A stretch of 64,000 bases of DNA from Oegoconia quadripuncta (Eukaryota; Arthropoda; Insecta; Lepidoptera; Autostichidae): contig OX438741.1 of assembly GCA_949316235.1 (NCBI GenBank), positions 25,115,324 through 25,179,323 on the forward strand. The letters run 5' to 3'. The first letter of the stretch is position 1. Each line of letters starts with the position of its first letter. Positions 47,036 through 58,028 of the stretch are shown here, one piece after another. The position numbers and the translations under genes are program-made. The notes under the pieces were generated by a model that worked only from the letters and a program-made list of their open reading frames with translations, was not told the DNA's origin and did not search any database.

Positions 47036-49270
47036 ATAAATGAAAGTGAAAACTTCGCTATAGTACCTTTCGCCTTTCTAAACTCAGTTTGTTCTTTAAT
47101 TTTCTAGTTAAGCTTCGTTCGTCTTACTTTGTATGCAAACTTTTCCTACACCTCTACTTTTGCTGCACGTCTAGTACTCTCAACTATTGACCGTGCATGT
47201 TATAGTATGTTGTAAAACCCCCCCTCTTTTTAAAGGGAAATTAATTTATATTTTTTAATTTGGGATTTTGGTTTTTTTTTTACAAGACCGAGAACTAAAT
47301 GTGGACCTAGAACATGAAACTAATCTAGACAACTAAACTAGAATAGAAAACTAAAATATGATAAACTAAATGTGGAATTAAATCCATCTAAATTTGGAAG
47401 TGACTATATCTGTAAATTTAGCATATAAGAAATCTAGACGAACTAACTATACTATAGATGCATGTGAAACCTAACTATGGAAACTATAGAAACCTAACTA
47501 TACCCTAGAATATTAAATATTACAAGTAAACTAAACTAACTAACTATGTATAAAATGAAACCTAAGTAACTATGGAAACATAAGTATCTAACTATAGAAA
47601 CCTAAGTATGGCCAATGAACGTCTAGTGAGGACCGCGTTGTGCTCCGTAATAACCTAAATCCTTTTAAGAAAGTGGTAACATTACAGTACGGTGATCGGT
47701 ATCAGTTCTCAAACTAGCAAAACTCATAGAAATTAAGTGTAACACATTATAGCCTATCATGCATATCCTATTACCATAACAGGTTCCTGCCTAAGTAACA
47801 CTAAATTTAAGTTCAGTATAGTAATTCATCTAATACCTAGCAGTGGAATGTATGAACCAAGTTTGTTACTCTACTGTACATCTCCACTCATCCTAAGCCG
47901 AACCTTGAGGTACACATAACTTTCACACACTGCTGCAATCCTGAATAGATAACTGACGTCTTGTTGGGCTATGAATAAATGTATATTAACTTAGGTGAAC
48001 TTATCTCTGAAAGGTATTTCCTCCAACCAACCTAATGTAGGATGGACCTTAGACTTGTGCAAAACTAGTTAGTTAATCAGGCGCCCCCTCGTGGTACACC
48101 TAAAGTATTATCCTACAGAGTGAACTTATCTCTGAAGGAGATTTCCTCTAACCAATTTAATGTAAGATAGACTAGTTCAGAATATGGTCATTAGTATAAT
48201 ACCTAAATGTGAACTTATCCCTGAAGGAGATTTCCTTTAAACGTATTTAAGACGAGGTAGGTCTAGAACTTCACTCTTACTCTTTTAGCAAATATATATT
48301 ATTCGGCTAGGTGCACGCTCCGCCATCCGCGTTAGGTACTGGTTAGTGTACCAGGGGCATACCCCACACTGTGACCCTCGACACCGGACTGGATAGGTCC
48401 CCACCGAATAATAAGAAAGTAAAGAGTATGTTTCTCTAAATTGTCAAGCTTAGTATTGTCAGTCTGTCTGTATAATTACGTCCTGCAAAGGATAAGAGGA
48501 TTCCCCCAAAACCCATTTCATGTTCTTATATAAAGATTATATATAGCTCGAAGGTTATCCAACGGCCATGTAATAGATTATAGGATCCACCCTATAGGTT
48601 TCTCCAAGCACAAATGTACTATGTTTATTACTGTAAATTTACACAACTTCTATTGCTTAATCGTCCGGGATGAATTCATCAGGTGTCCATGACGAGATTC
48701 AATTACTGCATAGTAATTCAGTTCATAAGTACAGAATCACCCTTTTGGTATGAGACTGAAATGGGTATCATTACCCTGATTATTATAATCACCCTCAATG
48801 ACGGATAAGACGGTTTCATGTGACGAAGGTAGATACTCTCACCCACTTGGTATGAGGTTGTTCTACTGAGATCGTTTCATTATCTCAAATCATAAAACCC
48901 TCTGCCCAACTCTGAGTGTGAGTAAATCGAAGGCATAGTTTGTTGACTAAGGGTCATCCCTCGGACAAAACAATAGAGAATTGTATTCCCACCAATTATC
49001 AAGGTCTGATATAATATAATGTAAAATATGTGTAGAACTATGTCTACCGTTATCAAACTATAGGCAACTGTTATTATTAGTATTCTCTTCATACTTGTAA
49101 ATATACTTATGTAACATATTATATAAATGTCATAATAATATTATAAATATAAGTGTCTCTTATTTGACCATCGAAATCTATTCATAATTCCGACATCGTC
49201 CGGCGCTGTAGTCCGAACACACAGCTACGATACTGCCGCGCAGTGGCCTTCCTGTCCCAATCACTGGCCC
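47036..49270. other. Long non-coding stretch with CTAACTA-type low complexity
   Basis: No gene. From 47290 to 47610 the sequence is an irregular weave of ACTAAAC, CTAACTATGGAAAC and GAAACCTAACTAT motifs. A CCCCCCC run occurs at about 47220. Repeated blocks at 47995-48245 are listed separately. Otherwise unassigned. Confidence 0.55.
47995..48245 (+). repeat. Three diverged copies of a GTGAACTTATCTCTGAAGG block
   Basis: GTGAACTTATCTCTGAAAGG at 47995, GTGAACTTATCTCTGAAGGA at 48120 and GTGAACTTATCCCTGAAGGA at 48209, each followed by GATTTCCT-like sequence. Spacings are 125 and 89 bp. The second spacing is close to the 90-bp period of the array at 49303. Confidence 0.75.
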
Positions 49271-49302
49271 TAGGATAGCCTAGCAGCTAAAATGTAATCA
49301 CA

Positions 49303-50520
49303 CAGGGAATCGAACCCGTGTCAATTCGGTAAACTTGCATCAGGTTCAACCTTATATCACTATAAAACGGCCTTCCGTATTACACATTAAGACAGGGAAT
49401 CGAACCCGTAACAATTCGGTAAACCTGCATCAGGTACAACCCTATATCAACAACGACCCACCGTTTTTTTTTTTTTTTTTTTTTATATGAGAGAGCGGCA
49501 AACGAGCATGCGGGTCACCTGATGGAAAGTAATCACCGCCGCCCATGGACACCCGCAACACCAAAAGGGTCACAGATGCGTTGCCGGCCTTTGAGGAAGG
49601 TGTAGGCTCGTTTCTTGAAGGTTCCAATGTCGTACTCGTTCGGGAATACCGCTGCCGGAAGTCCGTTCCACAGGGTGGTCGTACGTGGTAAGAAGTTTCT
49701 TGAGAAACGTACAGTGGTAGACTTCCACTCATCCAGGTTTTACGCATTAACTCAGGGAATCAAACCCGTGATAGTTCAGTAAACCTGCATCAGGTACAGT
49801 CAACTCTGGGGATCGAACCCATGACAAATTGTCGATTCGTTACATCTAAAACAAGACCGACGCGTCCTGTTAACATATTATGGCGTTAGGGACTCATCTC
49901 CTTAGCCTATTGTTATACAAAAGCTTGTAATCTCCGGGAATCGAACCCGCAGTAACTTGGTAAACCTGCATCAGGTACAAACCTATATCACTATATAACG
50001 ACCCACCTTATTACATTTTAGGTCAGGGAATCGAACCCGTAACAATTCGGTAAACCTGCATCAGGTACAACCCTATATCACTATAAAACGGCCTTCCGTA
50101 TTACACATTAAGACAGGGAATCGAACCCGTAACAATTCGGTAAACCTGCATCAGGTACAACCCTATATCACTATATAACGACCCACCTTATTACATTTTA
50201 GGTCAGGGAATCGAACCCGTAACAATTCGGTAAACCTGCATCAGGTACAACCCTATATCACTATATAACGACCCACCTTATTACATTTTAGGTCAGGGAA
50301 TCGAACCCGTAACAATTCGGTAAACCTGCATCAGGTACAACCCTATATCACTATAAAACGGCCTTCCGTATTACACATTAAGACAGGGAATCGAACCCGT
50401 AACAATTCGGTAAACCTGCATCAGGTACAACCCTATATTACTATATAACGACATTCCGTATTATAGATTAACTCAGGGATTCGAACCCATGTCACATAGT
50501 CGATTGGTTACGTCTTACAC
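49303..50520 (-). repeat. 90-bp tandem array with B-box-like motif in every unit
   Basis: Unit starts (CAGGGAATCGAACCCGT) fall at 49303, 49393, 49934, 50024, 50114, 50204, 50294, 50384 and 50474, an exact 90-bp period. Diverged units lie at 49753 and about 49805. Each unit also has GGTAAACCTGCATCAGGTAC. Two unit types differ in the second half: CGGCCTTCCGTATTACACAT and CGACCCACCTTATTACATTT, arranged as mixed higher-order repeats. On the minus strand each unit contains GGGTTCGATTCCC, matching the Pol III B box GGTTCGANNCC, but I see no A box. A truncated LINE interrupts the second unit. Confidence 0.93.
49464..49738 (-). mobile_element. 5'-truncated Jockey/CR1-type LINE inserted in the array
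   Basis: On the minus strand it begins inside ORF2 with [20 protein letters not shown] and [20 protein letters not shown], the conserved LINE C-terminus (compare KVWNSLPASVFPDTYNLGIF in the 31-kb LINE). It then has a stop, GATTACTTTCCATCAGGTGA and about 21 A (T at 49464-49484 on plus). Array sequence resumes at about 49741. A decayed relative is at 28165. Confidence 0.85.
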
Positions 50521-50963
50521 GCATCCCAATCGCAATAAACTAATTAGCTAGTCCTAGTGTTAATCTATTCCTAGCACTATCTCGGCATCAGTGAAGCTGA
50601 GGCCAGTCGACCTAGCCTATAGTAAATCCAACTAAATCTTAACTCAAGTGTAAATTGTCTTTAACTAGCCGTGTATACTAGAGCCGCGCGGGGCTTTAAA
50701 CTCGTTGAGTGCAATGTCTCTCAGCACTGCGGTGTAAGACTCTAGTGTAATGTATGCTTAACTGGGGTTATGTTTTGTAACGGACAACATCAGGCTAGAC
50801 ACTCCTTTCAGAGCATCTTGACCCTAGTCTCCAAGGAGCCCAGAAGCGGTTAGGGGGGGTTAGAAGAAACTCGAACGTTCGTATGAAACATTTGAATCGA
50901 CCCTCAGGTCTAAGTTGCTTGCGATTAAAATCTTCTTTCTTCGAAACGCGCAGCCAATTCTTG
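50521..50963. other. No gene recognised
   Basis: Non-coding, GC slightly higher. A TGTAACGGACA at 50776 and CCTGTCACA at 51298-51306 could be the ends of a minus-strand LTR of about 530 bp, but no flanking duplication supports it. Confidence 0.35.
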
Positions 50964-51140
50964 AACTCCTCTTGGTCCGAAGTAAAGGTAGAAGGTGAAG
51001 ATCCTCTTGGTCCGAAGTAGAAACTGACGTCCTCTTGATTCGAAGTAAAACGAAAACCTCCTCTCAGTCTGAAGTAAAAGTGAAAACTTGGTCTCGATCC
51101 GAAGTAGAAGAATAAACCTTAGTCTCGGTCCGAGGTAGAA
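50964..51140. repeat. Six short tandem units, TCCTCTTGGTCCGAAGTA type
   Basis: Units of about 28-36 bp: CTCTTGGTCCGAAGTAAAGG, CTCTTGGTCCGAAGTAGAAA, CTCTTGATTCGAAGTAAAAC, CTCTCAGTCTGAAGTAAAAG, TCTCGATCCGAAGTAGAAG and TCTCGGTCCGAGGTAGAAG. Divergence rises along the array. Confidence 0.85.
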
Positions 51141-51170
51141 GAAAAACTCCCGTAAAATCTCCCGCGAACC

Positions 51171-51180
51171 TATATTTATA
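51171..51180 (-). promoter_or_regulatory. Possible TATA box on minus strand
   Basis: On the minus strand GCCAGTATAAATATAGG lies directly upstream of the six-unit repeat and points into the 50.5-49.3 kb array. It would be consistent with a retroelement-like or non-coding transcript start near 51150. Sequence match only. Confidence 0.3.
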
Positions 51181-53266
51181 CTGGCACATGCACCCGCGGG
51201 TCGACCGCGTCATCCTCTATCCCCCTTCGACACACTGAATTTACTCGTTTCCTATGGAAAGGGTGTATCTTTGTCCTTCTCTAGGATTCCAGTTAACCTG
51301 TCACAACAAGTTTCAACAAGTTCTGAATGCGTGTCAGAAACCGATTAGGGTGGCCGTCTTGTGGAAATTCCTCTTAAAATATCACGTATTCAGCTTCCTC
51401 TCGGCCATAGTGTAAAATTCCAAACTATTCTGTTTCTGCGTGTACTTTCTATCCGACGTGCCATTTAATTTTCCAATGCTATTCCTGTTTACATCTCACT
51501 CATTCAACGTTTGGTTTGTCAGAAAATCCATTATGTCCGTTAAAGTTTTCTTAGCATTTCAAATTTCCAACAATGGCAACACTTCCATAGTAAATATTCG
51601 TATACCGCGAATTTCTTTGCCTTGACATTTTGTTTGTTGTTTTTCTACACGAAATCGATATATTTCAGATTCAGTGAATATTTCCTTCGATAGAGGAAGA
51701 ATTTCTACATATAAATACCCAAAAACAGGAAGAATAAGTATGGAATTTAACCCCTAAATGGACGCTTGAACTTGTCCGCGGCCTCAATCTGTCACTTACA
51801 AAGCGTATTTTCCGTGTGATAGATAGAAATTTTCCCAATTTTATTACTGAATACAACAGGATAGATCATAACCTATATCTAATAAGTCCTAGTAGCCTCA
51901 TTTTCCCCGTTCTTTCGGTTTGCAATGAAAAACTCCATTCACTTTGACAACGCCTATCTTCCTCTTACTTTGTATCATTCCTGAATAAATTATCTCAGGT
52001 GTTATTTGTGGTTTTTACTCTCTCATCTATCAATCTATGATCATGGGCCCTTAATCACATCAAGAACCCAGGGGTTCTAGCTTAATTCATGCAATTAATA
52101 TAGTCTTATCTTGGAGTACCTATCCTTTGAGTGGAATATGAGCTGCAGAGTGGTTTCTGTGGGTGGTGGACTTCCCCAGAAAGGCTCTTAAGTTAATAAA
52201 GGAATTAATTGTTAATAAGGCTTACAACCATGGCAATTCCCAATCTAAAAATTGTCTTATTTCCTATAATTTCCTAATTAAGTGGTACATAATGTATGTT
52301 AATTTGATAATAATTTATGAAATTAATTCATAAATCCCATGGAGTCCTCAATAAGGTATTGCCTAACGTTTCCTCGTGCTTACATATGATATTATGACGT
52401 AACATGGAAAATACATGAGGCTCTCGATACAGTAACGCCTGAGTCTACCACACTTGTCCCTGCTTAGCTTGCGTCATCAGCAACGCTACCTACAGTCTAA
52501 TTTTCGCCCGACCAAATCTAACATCTCAAATTAACCAACTTAAAAAAAAGGTTAATTCAACTATATTTGTGAACTGTATGGCAAGGCTAGGCCTGGACCA
52601 TTACAATGTCCACATCTGATCCATCTAATCTAAACAATCATTTCCAAAAAAACTATATATAGATAGGTATTACGGAACACAAAATGATTCGTTATACAGG
52701 AGGAATGGTACCAGAATACTCGATGAAACTAAAAGTCCTATCGTCTTTTTCACATCACGAAGTTTGAAACGTGAACGAGAACCCATCTTCACATTTTTTA
52801 CAATATCAGTTGGTCGAGATACTGCCGTGCACGTCATTAAACCAGAAAGGAGAATAAAAGATTTGTTACTGTTCAAGTTACCGGCACAAAGCTCCTCTTG
52901 CATGGACCGTTCTGACGTTCCTTATAAAGATGACCAGCAACACGAGAGCTGCGACCTTACACTAATTTACCCCTTTAGTCAAGTAATCCTTTCGGAGAGG
53001 GAAAGGGGGTGGCAGGTCATTGCTATTTATGGCTACACGCCTTGTTATCACTAGATGATATTATTGCTGCCAGTTTATGTGCCGTAAAAAGCATTCGTTA
53101 ACAAATGAAATAAAACAATACGGCGGAAATTTGACATACGGATTTATGGTGTCAGCTATAAACTTCGGTGAGAATCTAGGACACGCGTACCTATCGATGT
53201 TGGAATATTTCAACTTTAATGGTATTTTAAGTACAGGTGTGGGTTAAAGCTAAAAACTTATTTGGT
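51181..53266. other. No gene recognised
   Basis: AT-rich. Overlapping frames at 52670-52903 (minus) and 52764-53054 (plus) are read from the same 140 bp and have no domain; neither is called. Confidence 0.45.
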
Positions 53267-53287
53267 TATAAAAGGTTCAAACTTTTG

Positions 53288-53323
53288 TATAAAAGATGTA
53301 AACGTTGTTGTAGATTCATTCGT
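53288..53323 (+). promoter_or_regulatory. TATA box and initiator pair
   Basis: TATAAAAG at 53288-53295 and TCATTC at 53316-53321 (arthropod initiator TCAKTY) put the presumptive start A (53318) 30 bases after the TATA. A second TATAAAAG at 53267-53274 lies just upstream. Confidence 0.45.
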
Positions 53324-53370
53324 CGAACTTTCATTAATCTTCAGTTAAATAAAACCTGCTGTTAAATCAG

Positions 53371-53568
53371 ATGAACAATTTAAAGTGCAAGGTCTAATAA
53401 TAACATGTTTACATTTTATATTAATATACTCAACAGCAATGCAAGCAAAGCCTCATCACAAATTACTAAGCGAATACGAGACGTACAGGAAAAAGGCGGA
53501 ATATAAAAGAATTATTCATAAAGCTCTCCGACAAATAGGCACGTGGAAGTGGCGCCCGAGTTGCCTTA
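53371..53568 (+). pseudogene. Candidate secreted-peptide exon, frame problem at the start
   Basis: I do not recognise the product. An ATG at 53371 opens MNNLKCKV-stop. In the next frame a classic signal-peptide core follows at once (GLIITCLHFILIYSTAMQA). It then runs KPHHKLLSEYETYRKKAEYK and RIIHKALRQIGTWKWRPSCL, basic and hydrophilic like a small secreted peptide. A splice donor CTTAGTATGT at 53565-53574 would end the exon at 53568 in phase 1. As read, no ATG precedes the signal core in frame, so it is a pseudogene, an assembly base error, or an exon fed by an unseen upstream exon. Upstream TATA/initiator signals are well placed. No downstream exon was found. Confidence 0.3.
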
Positions 53569-53858
53569 GTATGTCATTTTCTCATAGCTGTGGGAATACT
53601 GAAAACTGCTCACATAGTAGTTACACCTATGTTACTTATACAGCTACAGTACATTTCAAGCTCTACTCAACCTAGAAATGGCGTTGCAATAATTCAATTC
53701 CTTATAAAGCTTTGGTATTTTATATTCGAAATGTGTATCTTCAAAGTTAAATTCACATTTCTCAGATCAAGACAAATTGGAATATATTGGAAATGTTGAT
53801 GTTTAGTGATATTACAGTTTAGGAGTTATGTAATTAAATAATGTTGCGTAATATGTAT
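53569..53858. other. No gene recognised
   Basis: AT-rich sequence that would be intron if the 53.4-kb candidate exon is real. Confidence 0.35.
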
Positions 53859-53859
53859 A

Positions 53860-54070
53860 TTTGACCTCAATCACACCTGATGTTAAGTGAAACCGAACAG
53901 CCGAAGGTGGTAGCGTAGTGACCCGGAAACCCCATCTTGTTTGGGGGACTGGCTATCTTATCTCTGTCAACCGGAACACAACAATGCTATTAACATGGCT
54001 GTTTGGCGGCAAATTTAGATAAGACGGTGGTAGCTAGCCAGGCGGACTTTTAAAATGCCCTACCACCAAC
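53860..54070 (+). repeat. Rep-B dispersed element
   Basis: TTTGACCTCAATCACACCTG, ATGTTAAGTGAAACCGAAC, GTGACCCGGAAACCCCATC, TTGTTTGGGGGACTGGCTAT, GGCGGCAAATTTAGATAAGA and CCTACCACCAACC. Uninterrupted across the AATTTAGATAAGA point used by the Harbinger insertion at 61981. Confidence 0.85.
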
Positions 54071-55029
54071 CAAACCGAGTACTAAATATGTACCCCTCTA
54101 TGTATCGAACCTCATGATCATCATCATCATGTCAACCATGGGACATTCACTGCCGAACTAACGATATACCTACGTAAAAGATTTTTTTTTCGTTATTACC
54201 TAATTTCCCTTAACAAATAAGCTATAGTATTGGATAGTTGAATCTTTAGGAACATCACTATGTTCTTATAGATTTCATCCTCTGATGAAATAATGTGTCT
54301 TTAGGAAAGTAGTAAAAATATAGGTAAAGTTGAACAAATTCGCACAAAGGCGGACTTGTTCCATTGAGAGATCTAGTCAACTTAAGAGTAGCCAAAAGTA
54401 TATTATGTTAACTTTGGCGTGGAGTAGGATGTACTTTTACGTTTAGCATCTTAAACTTACACATATAATATCGTTATTATAGTACACAACTACAAAAAGC
54501 AGTACCTTCGAAGACATGAAAAGACAAGACAATAACGATGGAAAATAAATTTGTGAGCGTTAAAATTTTATTAAGTTTGACTATATACATTCACCTCACG
54601 GCGCTCTATAATATAAAACTCAGCGTTGTTTAAATAAGCTACAACCTATAACTACGAAGACTATAAATGGCTTTTTATAGGAACTCAAACATTCGTAAAC
54701 GACTGTCTTGTTTGATTGGAAATATTCTTCAATTTATTCACTTGAAAAATAAAAATAGAAATCGTCTATTCCTGAGAAAATATAGCACAACTTTAGTTCC
54801 ACGAAACCAATTAATTGGTTTGTCTGTGGAGATCCAAGAATAATCTACTTTTCCAGAGCTGCAAAGCTGGAGATGAAAAACACAACCCATACTTAATAAG
54901 TTCTCTATTATCCATCTGGCTATCAAGACCCTTTTTTTAAGGACGGTTCCGGGTGACTTCAAGTTTTTGTCCCACAAAAATCTCAAACATGAACCGGCTT
55001 CGTGGCCTTAGAGGCTCGATATAAACAAT
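54071..55029. other. No gene recognised
   Basis: AT-rich; the 82-codon minus frame at 54738-54986 has no recognisable content. Confidence 0.4.
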
Positions 55030-55160
55030 AACAGTTTTATTGGTGGTAGGACTTTCGCCAAGCAGCAATGTTGATAGTTAACAGGTCGAGCTGTTAGAGA
55101 TAAGATAACCAGTCACCTCTTTTTCCCACCATTCGCCTCATCTTTACTTAAAATATTTGC
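55030..55160 (-). repeat. Rep-B, decayed inverted copy
   Basis: TTGGTGGTAGGACTTTCGCC, AAGCAGCAATGTTGATAGTT, TTAGAGATAAGATAACCAGT and CACCATTCGCCTCATCTTTA are Rep-B blocks in reverse order. Confidence 0.6.
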
Positions 55161-56594
55161 GGTAAAGCGCTATCGCCCTGTAAATACATTATTACAGACA
55201 TTATTTATTTCACTTGAAGGTGGTAAGATTTGATAAGTATACATATCGTAAAGAAATACGATATTTATAAAACTTTATTATTATTACCACATAATAAAAC
55301 CCTTACTGTGATGTGTTCAGTTTTTTACTAATTGAAAAATAATTAGAAAATACATTGTTGGAAAGTTAGAGCGAGAAGTTGATATCTAGTTACTTTAGAA
55401 TCTCATATCCCGCGAAAATATGACAAAGGTAAGAAACTTGATTGCTTTTTCAAAGACCTGTCCAACACGATCCTGCATGTTGGGAAGCGCGGAAAGAAAA
55501 ATTTAAATTTTCAGTTTATGTGTCGACCTTTAAATTTTCTTGTGACATACAATTAAATTTTTTAAATAAATAAATTAAAATAATTAAAAACATGCAAAGA
55601 TATCTGAGTAAGCCAGTTATGAGTGATGGACAACATGACGGAAGTATAATTGACAAGGTTGACGTTTTTCGTAAATGTATATTATTTACAAAAAAAAAAG
55701 TATTTGTGTAGTATATCAACGATTTGGTATCCATAATACAAGCCTAGTTGTTTAATTGGAACTTGACGGGGCGCTGTGTGTCATTGCAAACATAATTTAT
55801 TATAATTTTTATAAATATTCTATTTTTGAGTATTTATACCAATGGAAAAGTTAATAATATTATCAAGAATGTGTAGATTTTCGACGTCGAAATATATTCG
55901 CTGCACGTAAATCTCATTGCGTCGCCTCTTCTCACCTAAGATTAAATTTTGTAGGTACTAAAATTTCTCTAGCTGGATTTTAATTTGTTTTATATGGATT
56001 CTAGCGCTTGGCAAAGCGTAAAAGATTTCAAAAGAGGAGTCATTTCAACCACCCGTCTTAGAAGTGATAGCAAATTTTACGATGTCTCAGTGTTTGAAAC
56101 AGTTTTTAATGGACTAGGTATCAGCTTGTTTCAATTGAGATTACTCCTGTAATTCGTGTTGGTTATCGAATATAATTTGAGCTTAGGACTGTTTTCAAAT
56201 TTTAGAGGGATAGAGATTCCAGACACATATATTTTAAATGGCAATGGCATTATTCATGCAAAAGAGGAAAGTAAGCAGTAAATATGTTACATATACGCAA
56301 TAGATACTTAGGTACTAGTTATTTATACCCACGAAAATAATATTTATTTATTTATTTACTACATCTATTTATTTACGTTTGTATTTAGTGGCTATTTTAT
56401 ATTTACTTGTAATTAAGGTATTGATATTATGTTTAAGTGGGTATATTTGTCTAACTAAGTAGTGATATGTTGTTTAGTAAGTATATTTGTCTATCGATTT
56501 ATTTAAGTATGTGTATGTAAGTACCTATATGAAATCTAGTTACGTAGTTTATATCTGCATGCCTATTTAATACCGCACAACCTGCCTACCTAGC
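55161..56594. other. No gene recognised
   Basis: AT-rich. From about 56330 to 56560 there is low-complexity TTTATTTA / AAGTATATTTGTC sequence with GTATATTTGTCTA repeated at 56440 and 56480. Confidence 0.4.
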
Positions 56595-56715
56595 CTACCA
56601 ACTGTCCCTATACCCAATGGATGCCTGGAAGATATCGCTGTTAGTGATGAGGACGCCAGTATTTTCTTTTCTGTTGTGCAGTAAAGTGTATATTGTATTG
56701 TATTATTTTCGCCAT
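56595..56715 (+). mobile_element. LINE 3' UTR fragment
   Basis: CCAATGGATGCCTGGAAGAT, ATCGCTGTTAGTGATGAGGA, then TGTGCAGTAAAGTGTATATT and a GTATTGTATT tail. The CTGGAAGAGATCGCT-AGCGAT-AAG and AATAAAGT order is one I associate with very common lepidopteran LINE 3' ends; identification is from memory. Confidence 0.5.
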
Positions 56716-57192
56716 GGAGATTGTTTTGAATATATATATAATATATATATTACTCTTTTATTTCTAAATCTATTATAATATAACTTTATCAAAAAGTAAA
56801 TGCCGCTGTGCTGTTTACAGCGCTATACCTATATCCTTGAAAATACTTCAAATACATCAATGCACTTAATTATTGATGGAATCTAGATTATACCTACTCG
56901 CACCCCAACCTAATTGTAAGAGTTGCAACTTAGATGCACTGAGCGAGTAAGTTCTCGAGCTGACTAAGATGTATGACTCCTTTTGGCCCGAATCGATTTT
57001 GTAAAGTGAATGTACATGTTACAACGATTGATGGGAGTTTAAAGTTCGTTACTTCCTGGTTTTGTGGTTTACATTGAAATATTCTCGAGTGGAGTTAACA
57101 ATAGTTCGACGTAGAGTAATAGCACAGCACACCTTCGGTTCAGAGACCAGATGATTCATATCACATAGCGTAGCCACGAACTAAAGAAAACA
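56716..57192. other. No gene recognised
   Basis: Contains a short ATATATATATAATATATATA tract at about 56730. No gene. Confidence 0.4.
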
Positions 57193-57399
57193 GGGTCTAC
57201 TCTCTAACGAAAACAACTTCGGACTCCTTTATTTGCATGACTTCAGACGTTCATTGCGTCCCGTACTAACTTGTGATGTCCAACTATATACAACAAAAGT
57301 AAAATAATGACGATTAGTTTATAATTGACACAGCAAACTGCAAAAGAAAAAGTCCGAAGTTACGCCCGTCCGAAGCTATTTTGGTTAGAGAATGGACCC
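57193..57399. mobile_element. 207-bp inverted-repeat element (MITE-like)
   Basis: Left end GGGTCTACTCTCTAACGAAA and right end, read inward, GGGTCCATTCTCTAACCAAA. About 32 bp of each end pair, closing with CTTCGGAC on both sides. Interior is non-coding. No clear target duplication. GGGTC ends could fit Harbinger-like elements, which is speculative. Confidence 0.7.
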
Positions 57400-57807
57400 C
57401 CAGATGTATCATACAAAGTGTAGGTAACCCATAAGTAGTTTGTAACATACAATAGGAATAAATACTAAAATCATAATCATATTAGTCAATGTTTTTTTAT
57501 TAGTAAAACTGAAGTTTTGATATATCCTTTAGGCTGTGTGATTTTCGTTCGTCTACAAGGCTTCAATTCCAGTGGCGTGCCCTCCATACAGGCAGAAAGG
57601 CAGTGCCTACCCAGAAAATTGTAAGCTTTCTTCGAAATGCAGTGTTAAGATAGCTGACTCATACTGATGTGATCAGAAATATTCTAAACAGTTGCGAGGA
57701 TTGCTATAAGAGGAACTTATTATTTTGTAGTTTTATTTTTTCACATTTAATAGTAAATATTAACTTTCTGCCTACCCTGTGACAAAACTGTTCGATTTTA
57801 TCATTTG

Positions 57808-58028
57808 CTTATTCTGCAACTCGCATTTCAACCAACGACGAGGTTCTAAACGACTATGAACTTTACTGTCATACCGTAAAGTTCAATATCTTGAAATCTC
57901 CCGCGCGAAATCAAATGCGAAATGCACAATCACTTGAAGTCACCCTAAACGTTACTATACGGTGACAGTAGCTTTCATAGTCATTTGAAGTCTTGCCGAG
58001 GCTTGCGATTCGAGTTGCACAAATAAGT
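57808..58028. mobile_element. Imperfect inverted-repeat element, about 220 bp
   Basis: TGCAACTCG at 57815-57823 mirrors CGAGTTGCA at 58011-58019. Further in, CGACTATGAACTTTACTGTC (57851) pairs with TGACAGTAGCTTTCATAGTC (57963), and outward CTTATT pairs with AATAAG. The arms are about 70 bp with several mismatches. Confidence 0.6.

Noticed and set aside
49303..50520. CRISPR-like array
   Set aside because: The whole 90-bp unit repeats, including the supposed spacers, so it is a plain tandem array in a eukaryotic context.
50776..51306. Solo LTR on the minus strand
   Set aside because: Ends TGTGAC...GTTACA and a TATA-like motif are suggestive, but there is no flanking duplication, no primer-binding site and no second LTR in the window. 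Kept only as a hypothesis.
52670..53054. Two overlapping frames on opposite strands with a nearby TATAAGG
   Set aside because: At most one could be real. The TATA-like motif is only about 18 bases before the minus-strand ATG, too close, and no domain is visible.
53530..53620. CCHamide-like neuropeptide (PSCLSMSFSHSCG)
   Set aside because: Cysteine spacing is eight instead of six, the expected glycine-dibasic end is missing, and a splice donor lies inside the motif, so the similarity is accidental.
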